Translations under genes and position numbers: made by a program
Notes under the pieces: model-generated
The model's input: only the letters and a program-made list of their open reading frames with translations
Told to the model about the DNA's origin: nothing
Databases searched by the model: none
Assembly: GCA_043767025.1 (NCBI GenBank)
Contig: JAYUHK010000189.1
Coordinates: 1-42,750 of the forward strand
Source of the DNA: JAYUHK01 sp043767025
Lineage (GTDB): Bacteria > Bacteroidota > Bacteroidia > Chitinophagales > Saprospiraceae
DNA length: 42,750 bases
Direction of reading: 5' to 3'
In this document: positions 7,671 through 16,507 of the stretch, piece by piece
Layout of the letters: every line of letters begins with the position of its first letter
Position numbering within the stretch: the stretch's first letter is position 1

Positions 7671-9005
7671 ATGAAAAACTATCTAATCAAAAATGCTCAA
7701 ATTGTAAATCGAGGAAATATCGAAGCAAAAGATATTTTTATAAAAAATGGGCGTTTTGTGAAAATTGAAAATCATATTTCTACCCTCGAAAAAGTAGAAG
7801 AAATTGATGCGAGTGGTCAGTATGTTTTTCCCGGAATTATTGATGACCAAGTCCATTTTCGTCAGCCGGGATTGACGCACAAGGCGGATATTTATTCCGA
7901 ATCTCGAGCTGCGGTGGCTGGCGGTGTGACATCGTTTATGGAGATGCCGAACACAAATCCTGCTACACTTACACAGCAATTATTGGAAGAAAAGTACCAA
8001 ATTGCTGCCAAAAACTCTCCTGCCAACTACTCTTTTTTTATGGGAGCGTCCAACGATAATTTGGACGAAGTCTTAAAAACAGATGCTAAAAATGTCTGCG
8101 GCATCAAGGTTTTTATGGGAAGCAGTACTGGAAATATGTTGGTAGATAATCCAGACACACTTGAAAAATTATTTTCTTCAACCCCGATGTTGGTCGCTAC
8201 GCACTGCGAAGACGAAGAAATTATCAAAAATAATACAGAAAAGTGGAAAAATTTATACGGCAGTGACATAGCATTTGAAGAGCATTGCAATATTCGAAGC
8301 GTCGAAGCCTGTCTAAAATCAAGTACTTTGGCAGTCAATTTAGCAAAAAAATACGGGACTCGATTGCACGTTCTCCACATTTCTACCAAAAATGAGCTGT
8401 CACTATTTGACAATAAAATTCCATTAATAGAAAAAAAAATAACTGCTGAAGTTTGCGTCCACCATCTTTTTTTCAACAGCAATGACTATGAAAAATTAGG
8501 CTCGCTCATCAAATGCAATCCAGCCATAAAATCGGTTGAACACCAAAAATCGCTTTTGCCAGCCTTGTTGGATAACACTTTGGATATTATTGCAACCGAT
8601 CATGCGCCACATACTTGGGAAGAAAAGAAAAATTCTTATTTTGGCGCGCCTTCCGGCTTGCCTTTGGTGCAACATTCGTTGAGTGTGATGCTTGATTTTT
8701 ACCATCGCGGTCAGATTTCTTTGGAAAAAATAGTTGAAAAAATGTGTCACGCACCAGCCGAATGTTTCAAAATTCAAGGGAGAGGATTCATAGAAGAAGG
8801 TTACTTCGCTGACTTGATTTTTGTGGATATTGACCAACAGTGGAATGTCACAAAAAGTAATATTTTGTACAAATGTGCTTGGTCGCCGTTTGAAAATCAA
8901 GCATTTCGCGGAAAAGTAACACGAACTTTCGTGAACGGAAATATTGTTTTTGAAAACGATACTGTCGTAGAGGGAAGTACGGGAAGCCGACTTTTATTCC
9001 ATTAA
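7671..9005 (+). CDS. pyrC: Dihydroorotase
   Basis: This 444-aa zinc amidohydrolase carries out reversible cyclisation of N-carbamoyl-aspartate to dihydroorotate, the third step of pyrimidine synthesis. Family landmarks are IDDQVHFRQPGLTHK (residues 57-71), the probable carbamylated lysine K146 in CGIKVFMGSSTGN, metal-ligand candidates H178 (ATHCED) and H236 (LHVLH), and the catalytic Asp D310 in ATDHAPH. The C-terminal PFENQAFRGKV segment completes the amidohydrolase fold. The usual D-x-H-x-H/R site has Gln at position 60 in place of the first His. I recall the same IDDQVHFR sequence in flavobacterial dihydroorotases, so it is probably a lineage form and not inactivation. It is in an operon-like run with the permease and converges on fumarylacetoacetase. 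Confidence 0.93.
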   Translation: MKNYLIKNAQIVNRGNIEAKDIFIKNGRFVKIENHISTLEKVEEIDASGQYVFPGIIDDQVHFRQPGLTHKADIYSESRAAVAGGVTSFMEMPNTNPATLTQQLLEEKYQIAAKNSPANYSFFMGASNDNLDEVLKTDAKNVCGIKVFMGSSTGNMLVDNPDTLEKLFSSTPMLVATHCEDEEIIKNNTEKWKNLYGSDIAFEEHCNIRSVEACLKSSTLAVNLAKKYGTRLHVLHISTKNELSLFDNKIPLIEKKITAEVCVHHLFFNSNDYEKLGSLIKCNPAIKSVEHQKSLLPALLDNTLDIIATDHAPHTWEEKKNSYFGAPSGLPLVQHSLSVMLDFYHRGQISLEKIVEKMCHAPAECFKIQGRGFIEEGYFADLIFVDIDQQWNVTKSNILYKCAWSPFENQAFRGKVTRTFVNGNIVFENDTVVEGSTGSRLLFH

Positions 9006-9022
9006 AAATTTGTTATTTTTGT

Positions 9023-10291
9023 TTATTTTGAAATAATTTTACCGTTAGCAGTTCCAAAACCAACTCTTATACCGTTTTTTTTCGCCCAACCGTTTAGAGT
9101 AACTTTGTCACCATCTTGCAAAAAAGCCCTTTGCGAACCATCGTCCAACAAAATAGGTTTCGTTCCTTTCCAAGCCAATTCCAGCATAGAACCGTAAGAA
9201 TCGGGGGTTTTTCCACTGATTGTGCCCGAGCCGCAGAGGTCGCCGACCCTTACGTTGCAACCATTCACGGTGTGGTGAGCGAGCTGTTGCTGCATCGTCC
9301 AGTACATAGTTTTGAAGTTGGAGCGACAGATAATTTGTGGTTTTTCCATGCTAACTGTCTGAATATCAACGGTTAATTGAATGTCGTAGCTTCCTTGTTT
9401 GGAGGTTTGAAGATAGGGGAGCGGCGTTGGCTCTTGCGTTGGATTTTCTACTTTGAACGGCTCTAATGCCTCCAAAGTCACTATCCAGGGAGAAATAGTG
9501 GTCGCAAAATTTTTACCCAAAAATGGTCCGAGCGGAACATACTCCCACGCCTGAATATCGCGAGCAGACCAGTCATTTAACAATGTCACACCGAAGATAA
9601 ATTCTTCTGTTTTTTCTATCGGTATCGCTTGCCCCAAAGCAGTATTTTTACCGACTACAAACGCCATTTCTAACTCAAAATCTAATTGTTTGGTAGGTCC
9701 GAAAATTGGATTTTCAGAAGTCGCTATTTTCATCTGTCCGTTGGGACGAATAATCGGAGTTTCGGACACGACTACCGAAGAAGCACGACCGTGATAGCCG
9801 ACTGGAATGTGTAACCAGTTGGGTAACAAGGCATTAGCAGGGTCACGGAACATCGTCCCTACGTTGGTAGCGTGTTCGCGACTGCTGTAAAAGTCCGTAT
9901 AATCTCCAATTTTTATCGGAAGAAGCATCTTTATGGAGGACTGCGGAACTAAAAATAAGTGCGATTTTTCGACACCATTTGGGTGATTTGTGACATTCAA
10001 TAATTTACTCAATTCAGTTCGCACTTGGTTGGTAGTCTTTTTGCCAAGACCAATAAAACTATTCAAATTATCGTCTAAAAAAATATTGTCGGGAAGTTCT
10101 TTGACGCTGTCGAAATAGCCTGCCTTTTTTACTTCATGTAGGTCGATGATGAAATTTCCGATGGCAGAACAAAGCCGCGCAGGATATTTTTCATATTCAA
10201 AAACACCAAACGGAAGATTTTGAATAGAAAAATCTGAATCATCGGCTACTTCTACCCAAGAGCGATTATTGGGGCTATTTACTTGATACAT
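9023..10291 (-). CDS. fahA: Fumarylacetoacetase
   Basis: At 422 aa this is the full length of the eukaryotic-type FAH family. The enzyme hydrolyses 4-fumarylacetoacetate to fumarate and acetoacetate, the last step of tyrosine and phenylalanine catabolism via homogentisate. Visible conserved blocks are FYSSREHATNVGTMFRD (contains the catalytic His), NWLHIPVGYHGRASSVV, LDFELEMAFVVG (metal-binding acidic residues), LLNDWSARDIQAWEYVPLGP and the GSMLELAWKGTKPI segment near the C-terminus. It is the last gene of a minus-strand run 15 nt after the Rossmann-fold gene. No other tyrosine-degradation gene (hmgA, hppD, maiA) is in the window. Confidence 0.95.
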   Translation of the reverse strand: MYQVNSPNNRSWVEVADDSDFSIQNLPFGVFEYEKYPARLCSAIGNFIIDLHEVKKAGYFDSVKELPDNIFLDDNLNSFIGLGKKTTNQVRTELSKLLNVTNHPNGVEKSHLFLVPQSSIKMLLPIKIGDYTDFYSSREHATNVGTMFRDPANALLPNWLHIPVGYHGRASSVVVSETPIIRPNGQMKIATSENPIFGPTKQLDFELEMAFVVGKNTALGQAIPIEKTEEFIFGVTLLNDWSARDIQAWEYVPLGPFLGKNFATTISPWIVTLEALEPFKVENPTQEPTPLPYLQTSKQGSYDIQLTVDIQTVSMEKPQIICRSNFKTMYWTMQQQLAHHTVNGCNVRVGDLCGSGTISGKTPDSYGSMLELAWKGTKPILLDDGSQRAFLQDGDKVTLNGWAKKNGIRVGFGTANGKIISK

Positions 10292-10306
10292 AGGATTTTA
10301 TGAGTT

Positions 10307-11125
10307 TTAAAAGTCTAATGGATTCGGAAATTGGAGCGAATAATCCAAGACTAATTTTAGTTTTTGATTGGAAATAATTTTATAAGTTGTTGGGGTCGAG
10401 TGGTCAAAGTTAGGAGCATTTTTATTTTCTTTTTTGCATTGGAGGGAATAAAAATCTTCCTTGCTGGGGTGCGAGTCTGTGGCTAAATTGAATGATTCAT
10501 TCCATTTATTTTGTAAAATTATTTGGTAAATGATTTCGATTACGTCTTTTTGGTGTATGACATTGATAGGATTTTTTCCACCAAAAACTGTATTTTGTGA
10601 CAAAAAAAAGTTCGCGCCCGTCCTGCCTTCGCCTATCAATCCCGAAGGGCGGACGATGGCAACTTTGAGATTGCGGAGCGATTTGAGGTAATTTTCGGCT
10701 TCAAACAAGGCTTTTCCGCTAAAAGTTTCTGGTTTTGGCATATCAAATTCTGTCACAATTTGGTCATTATTGGAATAAACACTCGTGGAACTGACAAAAA
10801 TAATTTTTTGAGTTTCCTGTTGAATTGCGTTTTGAGTGATGTTCATTATTTTTTTCAAAAAGTTATCAACATCGTTTTCAACTCTCACATTGGGTGGAAT
10901 GTTGATAACTAAAACGTCGGCGTTAAAGAATTCTTTTTGCGCAGCATCAATTTCAAAATTGCTATCTGCTTGAATATCAATAAGATAGGATTGTATTCCG
11001 CAGGAAATCATAGCATCTAATTTAGCGGCAGTCGTGGTAGAACCTTTTACGATATAGTTTTTGGAGCGTAAATAGGTAGCCAACGGGAAGCCGAGCCAGC
11101 CGCAGCCCAAAATGGAAATGGTCAT
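10307..11125 (-). CDS. NAD(P)-binding Rossmann-fold (extended SDR, YeeZ-like) protein
   Basis: This 272-aa protein starts with a dinucleotide-binding loop, ILGCGWLGFPLATYL (residues 4-18). It continues with a central IIFVSSTSVYSNN segment carrying the SDR Ser and Tyr region, and AIVRPSGLIGEGRTG. This is the pattern of atypical extended SDRs such as YeeZ, annotated as nucleoside-diphosphate-sugar epimerase-like. The canonical YxxxK is not obvious, so it may bind NAD(P) without normal epimerase chemistry. Substrate is unknown. Its ATG overlaps the upstream MFS gene stop by 4 bp, indicating translational coupling. Two TTGTGACA motif copies (10595, 10751) lie inside it in different reading frames. 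Confidence 0.78.
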   Translation of the reverse strand: MTISILGCGWLGFPLATYLRSKNYIVKGSTTTAAKLDAMISCGIQSYLIDIQADSNFEIDAAQKEFFNADVLVINIPPNVRVENDVDNFLKKIMNITQNAIQQETQKIIFVSSTSVYSNNDQIVTEFDMPKPETFSGKALFEAENYLKSLRNLKVAIVRPSGLIGEGRTGANFFLSQNTVFGGKNPINVIHQKDVIEIIYQIILQNKWNESFNLATDSHPSKEDFYSLQCKKENKNAPNFDHSTPTTYKIISNQKLKLVLDYSLQFPNPLDF

Positions 11126-12411
11126 TTTTCGATTTTTATTTTGGTCATTAAAAAGATGCCAATGAAGAAAAACATTGCCATTGCAAGCAAACTCAAGTGC
11201 ATATTGCCTGTCACTTGGTCGATGATTCCGAAACTTAATGTTCCTAATATGATAGCTATTTTTTCGACTACGTCGTAAAAACTAAAATAGGAAGCCGTGT
11301 CGAGCGTGTCTTGCGGGATTAATTTGGAGTAAGTGGAGCGCGAAAGCGACTGAATGCCGCCCATGACGAGTCCTACGCCGCACGCCAAGACGTAAAACGG
11401 CGTTTTGTCATAGATAAAATACCCTAAAAAGCAGATGACTGCCCAAATTATCATCGTCAGAAGCAGTGTAAATTTATTTCCTTTGAGGTCAGAAATTTTT
11501 GCGAATAAGAAAGCCCCCCCGATGGCGAGTACTTGAAGTATCAAAATAATGCCGATGAGTTCGGCGGTTTGAAAGTGCAACTCTTTCTCTGCGAAAGTGG
11601 AAGCTAAAAACAAAACTGTCTGAACACCAGCATTGTAGGCGAGAAAAGAGAACAAAAAACCTTTGATATTCGGACGAGTTTTGACCACGCGCCACACTTT
11701 TTGCAGCTCTTTGAATCCGTGTTTGATGAGTTCGGGGAGTTTTTCATCGCGCTCTACTTCTGCGGGCAAATCGCGAAAAGCAATTTGCGCAAAACCAATC
11801 CACCAGATACCGACCATTACGAATGCGATGCGTGCGGGTAGCGTGGTGCCTTCGGCGATGCCAAATTTGGTAGGAAAAAGTATGATAATCAGATTGAGAA
11901 TCAATAAAATTACGCTACCGACGTAACCGTAGGCGAAGCCTTTGGCACTTACGGTGTCGTATTTATCTTCGGAGGCGATGAGCAGGAGATAGGAATTGTA
12001 GAAAACCAGACCGCCTGCAAACCCAATGGTAGCAAGGATAAAGCAGGAAAGACCGAGCCAAAGTTGGTCATTGCCCTCAAAGAAAAACATTGCCATGCAA
12101 GCCAATCCTCCAGTGTGCGTGAAGATTTTCATAAACAGCTTTTTCTTGCCGCCGTAGTCTGCGATGCCCGAAAGTGCGGGCGAAAAAAGTGCCAAAAGGA
12201 AGTAGGAGAGGGTGATAGAAAAGGAAAAAACCGCGCTGTTGGAGTAGTAACTGCCTCCGATATTGATTTGTGCGGCGGTCACTTTGCTAAAAAAGGAGGG
12301 AAAAATAGCTACCGCTATGACCAAAGCGTAGGCTGAATTTGCCCAATCAAAAAAAGCCCAAGCGCGGATAATTTTTGGGTTGTTGAACGGCGAGATTGAG
12401 ATGTACTCCAT
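11122..12411 (-). CDS. MFS transporter of the UMF1/Atg22-like group
   Basis: A 429-aa very hydrophobic protein with about 12 predicted membrane helices. The N-terminal IIRAWAFFDWANSAYALVIA segment is the hallmark of the UMF1 (Atg22-related) major facilitator family. It also has the inter-helix SGIADYGGKKKLFM loop (the MFS motif A position) and VMGGIQSLSRSTYSKLIP in the second half. The transported compound is unknown. Related proteins are suggested to export amino acids or other small metabolites. It is the first gene of a run ending in fumarylacetoacetase, with a 4-bp overlap to the SDR gene. That context hints at, but does not establish, aromatic amino-acid handling. Confidence 0.85.
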   Translation of the reverse strand: MEYISISPFNNPKIIRAWAFFDWANSAYALVIAVAIFPSFFSKVTAAQINIGGSYYSNSAVFSFSITLSYFLLALFSPALSGIADYGGKKKLFMKIFTHTGGLACMAMFFFEGNDQLWLGLSCFILATIGFAGGLVFYNSYLLLIASEDKYDTVSAKGFAYGYVGSVILLILNLIIILFPTKFGIAEGTTLPARIAFVMVGIWWIGFAQIAFRDLPAEVERDEKLPELIKHGFKELQKVWRVVKTRPNIKGFLFSFLAYNAGVQTVLFLASTFAEKELHFQTAELIGIILILQVLAIGGAFLFAKISDLKGNKFTLLLTMIIWAVICFLGYFIYDKTPFYVLACGVGLVMGGIQSLSRSTYSKLIPQDTLDTASYFSFYDVVEKIAIILGTLSFGIIDQVTGNMHLSLLAMAMFFFIGIFLMTKIKIEK

Positions 12412-12475
12412 ATTTTTTCGTATTATTTTGCGAAAGATATGGAAAAATAATTGAGTTTAGAAAATAATTTCTGAA

Positions 12476-13684
12476 TTATTTGAGGTGGTATTGTATGCCG
12501 AATCCTACATTATTTGATAGTTGGAGCAAATTTGGAGTAATATTTTTTTGGAAGCTGCAAAATATTGATGTGCGATGAGATATTTGATACTGGATTTGAG
12601 TTAAAACATCTAATTGTAATACTTGTGACATAGATGAATTAGGTATTTGGGACGCAATATCTTCTTTTGTCATATTTGCATCTAATGAATATTGACTGAT
12701 GTGACGCTTGTTTTTAAAGAAAATAAACGACGGAACAAGACCTAATCGCAGGGAAAGATTGTCTAAAAACTGATATTGAAAGTATGCAGGACAGGCGATT
12801 TGATGGAAGAAGTTAGTAGTGGATAGGTTTGCACTACTTATCGCACTCGAACCATTGAAAGACGAATTGGACAAAGACATATTTTTTGACAAATAAAATT
12901 GTTGTTCTTCTAATTTATTTGCAAAAAAATTGTAATTAACAGATGTACCAAAATTTAAGTTTTTAGCAATCAAGAAATTGACTTCTGCTCCAACACCCAA
13001 TCCGAGTGCATTTCGTAAGTAAGAATAGTTAGAGGCTGCTACTAAATTAATTGTGTATGACTTACTTTTTGTGATATTTTGGAGTACATGAGTTGTTCCA
13101 AAATCTGTATTTTTTGGCGTAATTTGTAGTTCAGAAATACTTGAGTATAAGTTTTCTGTGACTGGATAATTTTCAGCACTTTTACTATTTTTATCTTCTT
13201 TGGTATAAGTCAAATTTATACCGTTGCTATTATTTTCGTCGTCTATAATATAATTTTCAGTTTGATTGTTGGTTTTAGATATTATACTATTTTCTACTGT
13301 ATTTATAGTATATACCAAATTTTTTGTTCTTTCTTTTGTCAAGAACTTGCACTGTATAGGACTATTTTTAGAAGTTTTTGGGGTGGCGACATCGCTTAAA
13401 TCTTGTTTGGAGGCTAAATCAAAAGAGTTCGTGACGCACTCAAAATCAGGGCTAACGTAGGGAGTTTTAGTAGTATTATTGTTGTAAAAATTTAATAAAA
13501 ATAATCCGAGAATTGAACTTGCGGCTAAAGGCAGCATCCACCAAACGAAAATACGGCGACGGCTAACTTTCTTTTGAGGAAGTTCTGTATCCAATAGCGA
13601 TGACATGGCAGCCCAAGCAGCGTCCGTATCCGTATGTTGAGGAGATGAATAAGGTTGATTTTGATTTATTTCTTTACTACGCAT
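12476..13684 (-). CDS. Membrane-anchored, barrel-like partner of an ECF sigma factor
   Basis: This 402-aa protein starts inside the sigma-factor gene with an 8-bp overlap, the usual position of an anti-sigma factor in Bacteroidota. The N-terminus (residues 1-45) is cytoplasmic-like and contains DTDAAWAAMSSLLDTELP. One transmembrane helix follows (about 47-67, WWMLPLAASSILGLFLLNFY), then a low-complexity Asn/Ser/Thr-rich linker to about residue 195. The C-terminal half (about 205-402) has alternating strand-like segments similar to outer-membrane beta-barrels (LGLGVGAEVNFLIAKNLNFG, YFQYQFLDNLSLRLGLVPSF). The inner-membrane anchor with a barrel-like domain is topologically odd. It is probably the cognate regulator or sensor of the sigma factor. 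Not a recognised zinc-type anti-sigma domain. Confidence 0.65.
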   Translation of the reverse strand: MRSKEINQNQPYSSPQHTDTDAAWAAMSSLLDTELPQKKVSRRRIFVWWMLPLAASSILGLFLLNFYNNNTTKTPYVSPDFECVTNSFDLASKQDLSDVATPKTSKNSPIQCKFLTKERTKNLVYTINTVENSIISKTNNQTENYIIDDENNSNGINLTYTKEDKNSKSAENYPVTENLYSSISELQITPKNTDFGTTHVLQNITKSKSYTINLVAASNYSYLRNALGLGVGAEVNFLIAKNLNFGTSVNYNFFANKLEEQQFYLSKNMSLSNSSFNGSSAISSANLSTTNFFHQIACPAYFQYQFLDNLSLRLGLVPSFIFFKNKRHISQYSLDANMTKEDIASQIPNSSMSQVLQLDVLTQIQYQISHRTSIFCSFQKNITPNLLQLSNNVGFGIQYHLK

Positions 13685-14219
13685 AGCTTTCGTTGGGATA
13701 ATTTTTTTGGATAATAAGTTGTAAAATTTTCCGTGCTTGTGACAGGTGCCATTTTGAAGTTCCTACGCTGATGTGACAACTTTTTGCGATTTCTTCGTGA
13801 GAAAGTCCGCCTAAAACAAAGCTATCAAAGACCACTTTGGTGGCTGGCGGTAACTCTTTCGACAGTTCTAACAAATCTTCTATGTACAATTTGGAATAAA
13901 CATCGGGCAAAATAAATTCCTTTTGCAGCGCGTCTTCGGCTGTAAAAATTTGATTGCCACTGTTTGCTCTAAAAAAATCCGACACTGAATGTACTACTAT
14001 TCGCCGTACCCAACCTTCAAAAGAGCCTTCATTTCTAAAATTTTCTATTTTTTTGAATACTTTTAAGAATCCATTATTCACTATCTCTGTTGCCTTTTGT
14101 CTATCTTGAGTGTAGCGCAAACAAACCGAAAGCATCGAAGGAAAATACCTGCGAAAGAGTGCCTCCTGACATCGCCTGTCATTTTTACAGCAGCCTTCGA
14201 TGATTTCGGTTTCAGTCAT
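13677..14219 (-). CDS. ECF-type RNA polymerase sigma factor
   Basis: This 180-aa sigma-70 family protein has region 2 at about residues 20-85 (LFRRYFPSMLSVCLRYTQD, then the KIENFRNEGSFEGWVRRIVVH core-binding and -10 recognition segment). Region 4 lies at about 115-170, with the helix-turn-helix GLSHEEIAKSCHISVGTSK. There is no region 1 or 3, as in extracytoplasmic-function sigma factors. The downstream overlapping membrane gene is its likely partner. The signal and target genes cannot be read from the sequence. A TTTGTGACA copy lies in its 5' flank (14251-14259) and another inside region 4 (13737). Confidence 0.92.
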   Translation of the reverse strand: MTETEIIEGCCKNDRRCQEALFRRYFPSMLSVCLRYTQDRQKATEIVNNGFLKVFKKIENFRNEGSFEGWVRRIVVHSVSDFFRANSGNQIFTAEDALQKEFILPDVYSKLYIEDLLELSKELPPATKVVFDSFVLGGLSHEEIAKSCHISVGTSKWHLSQARKILQLIIQKNYPNESYA

Positions 14220-14285
14220 TTAAAATTTTTAAATAATTTTTTGCACTATATTTGTGACATAATATGTGAATATGTTAAATTTTTG

Positions 14286-15074
14286 TTAAAAACATATTCC
14301 GAGTCGCAACGCAATGCGGTTGTAAGTCCATGTTTCGGAGTAAAATCTACCGATGTCGTTGCGCCAAGTTTCTTCATAATCGTACCTGATTTGTTGCAAT
14401 CTGTAGCCCACGTCAAGTGTCATATTTACGCCCGAACTACCTGAAAATCGAATACCGATGGCAGGGTGAATATAAATATTTCCTTTCGCACCAATCAAAA
14501 AATCTGTGGTGACAATTTGCGGAAATCCGTAACCAAGTCCCAAAGAGTAGAATGGAGTTAGTTTTTTTTGTAAGAAATAACCCCTCAAATCGGCATTGAG
14601 ATATACCATAACATCTCCTTCATATTTGAACTTTTGTTCAGCACCTACGCCTATCCCAACGCCTAAAAGCCGATTGAATTGATAGCCTACGGCTGCATTT
14701 ATACCGCGTCCGTATCTTATAATTGGTTGGGCATAAACGGGACTTAATCGGAAAGGCATTGCCTGCACGCCTATGAATCCGTACCAACCATTTTCCTTAA
14801 ATTCATACAAACCCGATGACTTCATAGTTGCCGGTTCGATAAATTCTTGAACCAACTTTTTTATCATACAAGCGGGTATGTCCATCTGCAAACTATCGCC
14901 CAAAATTTGAATTTTAGTTTCCTTGTCAGGTATGATTTGTAGGATTTTACCCCTTAAAATACTTCCATCTTTTAGATACAAAATATCAACATGAAGAAGT
15001 TTTGTGACATCAGTTTGGGCATGAATATTATTGCATAACAATATCAAACAAGCGAAAAACAGAAATTTATTCAT
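14286..15074 (-). CDS. Outer-membrane beta-barrel-like protein
   Basis: A 262-aa protein with a signal peptide (residues 1-19, ending NNIHAQ). Residues about 25-75 form a small domain containing LKDGSILRGKILQIIPD, a segment frequent at the N-terminus of secreted Bacteroidota proteins. Residues about 95-262 consist of glycine- and aromatic-rich amphipathic strands (AVGYQFNRLLGVGIGVGAEQ, LGLGYGFPQIV, RIALRLGICF). The terminal Phe preceded by alternating hydrophobic residues is typical of BAM-assembled barrels. It follows the LVIVD lipoprotein gene by 6 nt, so the two are surely co-transcribed. Function is unknown. Confidence 0.7.
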   Translation of the reverse strand: MNKFLFFACLILLCNNIHAQTDVTKLLHVDILYLKDGSILRGKILQIIPDKETKIQILGDSLQMDIPACMIKKLVQEFIEPATMKSSGLYEFKENGWYGFIGVQAMPFRLSPVYAQPIIRYGRGINAAVGYQFNRLLGVGIGVGAEQKFKYEGDVMVYLNADLRGYFLQKKLTPFYSLGLGYGFPQIVTTDFLIGAKGNIYIHPAIGIRFSGSSGVNMTLDVGYRLQQIRYDYEETWRNDIGRFYSETWTYNRIALRLGICF

Positions 15075-15080
15075 AGCACT

Positions 15081-16355
15081 TTATTTTTTCACTTCCATTT
15101 TACTCAATAACTTTAGATTATTGGCATCTCGATAATCAAATTGAAAGAGTCCGTTTTCGCCGACTACCAAAATAATCTTTTGACTTTCTAATGCAATCAC
15201 ATCATAAGTGTTTGCTCCTGTCCAATGCGACAATAATTTATTGTCAATATTACTGTCGTTGCTAACATCAAAAACTTTTAATCCAGCATCGCACAAAAAT
15301 AACTTATTTTCTGATACGGACAGACCTTTTGGGCTGTTCATCGGATAAGATTTTATCAAAGTCGGGCTGCTCAAATTACTAATATCAAGCACGTCGAGTT
15401 GATTTTGTGTGCCGCCGCAGCCAGTACCAACGTGTAATGTCACATAAGCGCGATTTTCTGTTGCAAATACAGGGTCACAAGCCCGTGCGTGCGTGAATTG
15501 AGAAAGCTGTCTTGGCGCACTTGGATTTGAGTTATCAAAGATAAACATTCCAGTGGTAGAGCCTATAAAAAGTCTATTTTTGTATGGAAAAATAGTTTCA
15601 ATGCCAAAACCGACTTGGGTTCGACTCATAAATACTGGTGCTTTTAAATTGGCAATATTGAAGGTTTGAAGGGAGGTATTATCGACCGCATAGAGGTAAT
15701 TATCGTAAAGCGTAAAGCGCGCTTGGGAGCCGCCGATACCGCTAATTGCTGACGGAACGGACGAATTTATAGCACCAAACGAATTAAAAACTGCATCGTC
15801 TATTGAAAAAAAAGCTACTTGTCCCTCATAGTAAGAGCTTGGAGAATTGCAAGGTACGCTTACAGCTTTTTCGTCGTAGCCGGTAATGATACCTAATGAA
15901 GGGTCGCTGGCGAATCCTATCGGAAGGAAAATATTAATTTGTCGAGATTCGATTTTGGGCTGCAAAATATTAGATAAATCTATAGCCAAAAGGTCTGTAA
16001 AGTTATCGGCATACAAAATATCGCCCTTTATTGCCATGTCAATATTACCTGAAATTTTCAAAAAACCAACTGGCAACGGATTAGACGGATTTTGATTGTC
16101 AATGATGTGTAAGCCTTCTCGTAACTCATTGATAATCAGGTAGTTTTTGTAAGAATATATCTTGCCTGTTTTTTTCAATTCCCTTGCTGTGAGCATCGTA
16201 ATACCTTCTGCCCGAATAGCTTCGAGCGTCTTGTAAATAGGAGTGTAACTGATGTAATTCTTTGAACTCACACACTTGTCTTTCAGACAGGCGGTAAATG
16301 TGAGGCTGGCAAAGACAGAAATAAAAATTGCGGAAAATAAAATGATTTTTTTCAT
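15081..16355 (-). CDS. LVIVD-repeat lipoprotein
   Basis: This 424-aa protein has a lipoprotein signal (residues 1-23) with lipobox TFTAC, C23 being the lipidation site. The rest is a series of LVIVD-type repeats, each of the form 'YVAD/YLFLCDAGLKVFDVSN' followed by proline/serine-rich 'NPSAPR/SNLSSPTLI' (for example GMFIFDNSNPSAPR and LKVFDVSNDSN). These fold as a beta-propeller. It is exported and anchored in an outer envelope membrane, with binding partner unknown. First gene of a two-gene unit with the barrel-like protein that follows after 6 nt. The 150 nt upstream are A+T-rich with no consensus -7 box that I can see. Confidence 0.85.
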   Translation of the reverse strand: MKKIILFSAIFISVFASLTFTACLKDKCVSSKNYISYTPIYKTLEAIRAEGITMLTARELKKTGKIYSYKNYLIINELREGLHIIDNQNPSNPLPVGFLKISGNIDMAIKGDILYADNFTDLLAIDLSNILQPKIESRQINIFLPIGFASDPSLGIITGYDEKAVSVPCNSPSSYYEGQVAFFSIDDAVFNSFGAINSSVPSAISGIGGSQARFTLYDNYLYAVDNTSLQTFNIANLKAPVFMSRTQVGFGIETIFPYKNRLFIGSTTGMFIFDNSNPSAPRQLSQFTHARACDPVFATENRAYVTLHVGTGCGGTQNQLDVLDISNLSSPTLIKSYPMNSPKGLSVSENKLFLCDAGLKVFDVSNDSNIDNKLLSHWTGANTYDVIALESQKIILVVGENGLFQFDYRDANNLKLLSKMEVKK

Positions 16356-16507
16356 AGCTTTATAAATTATTAATTGATTAAAATATTTTTTAATTGACTT
16401 CTAATTTATAAGACCGAACATTTTAACGAAAGGTTGGGTAGGTCTTGAAAAAATATAATTTATAATGCCGAAAAAATTTATACAAACAACTGATAGTCAG
16501 ATAGTTA

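Noticed and set aside
14247..14254. TATATTTG on the plus strand, a perfect -7 box
   Set aside because: It points antisense into the barrel-like gene with no downstream plus-strand gene, and it overlaps a copy of the TTTGTGACA motif, which explains the match.
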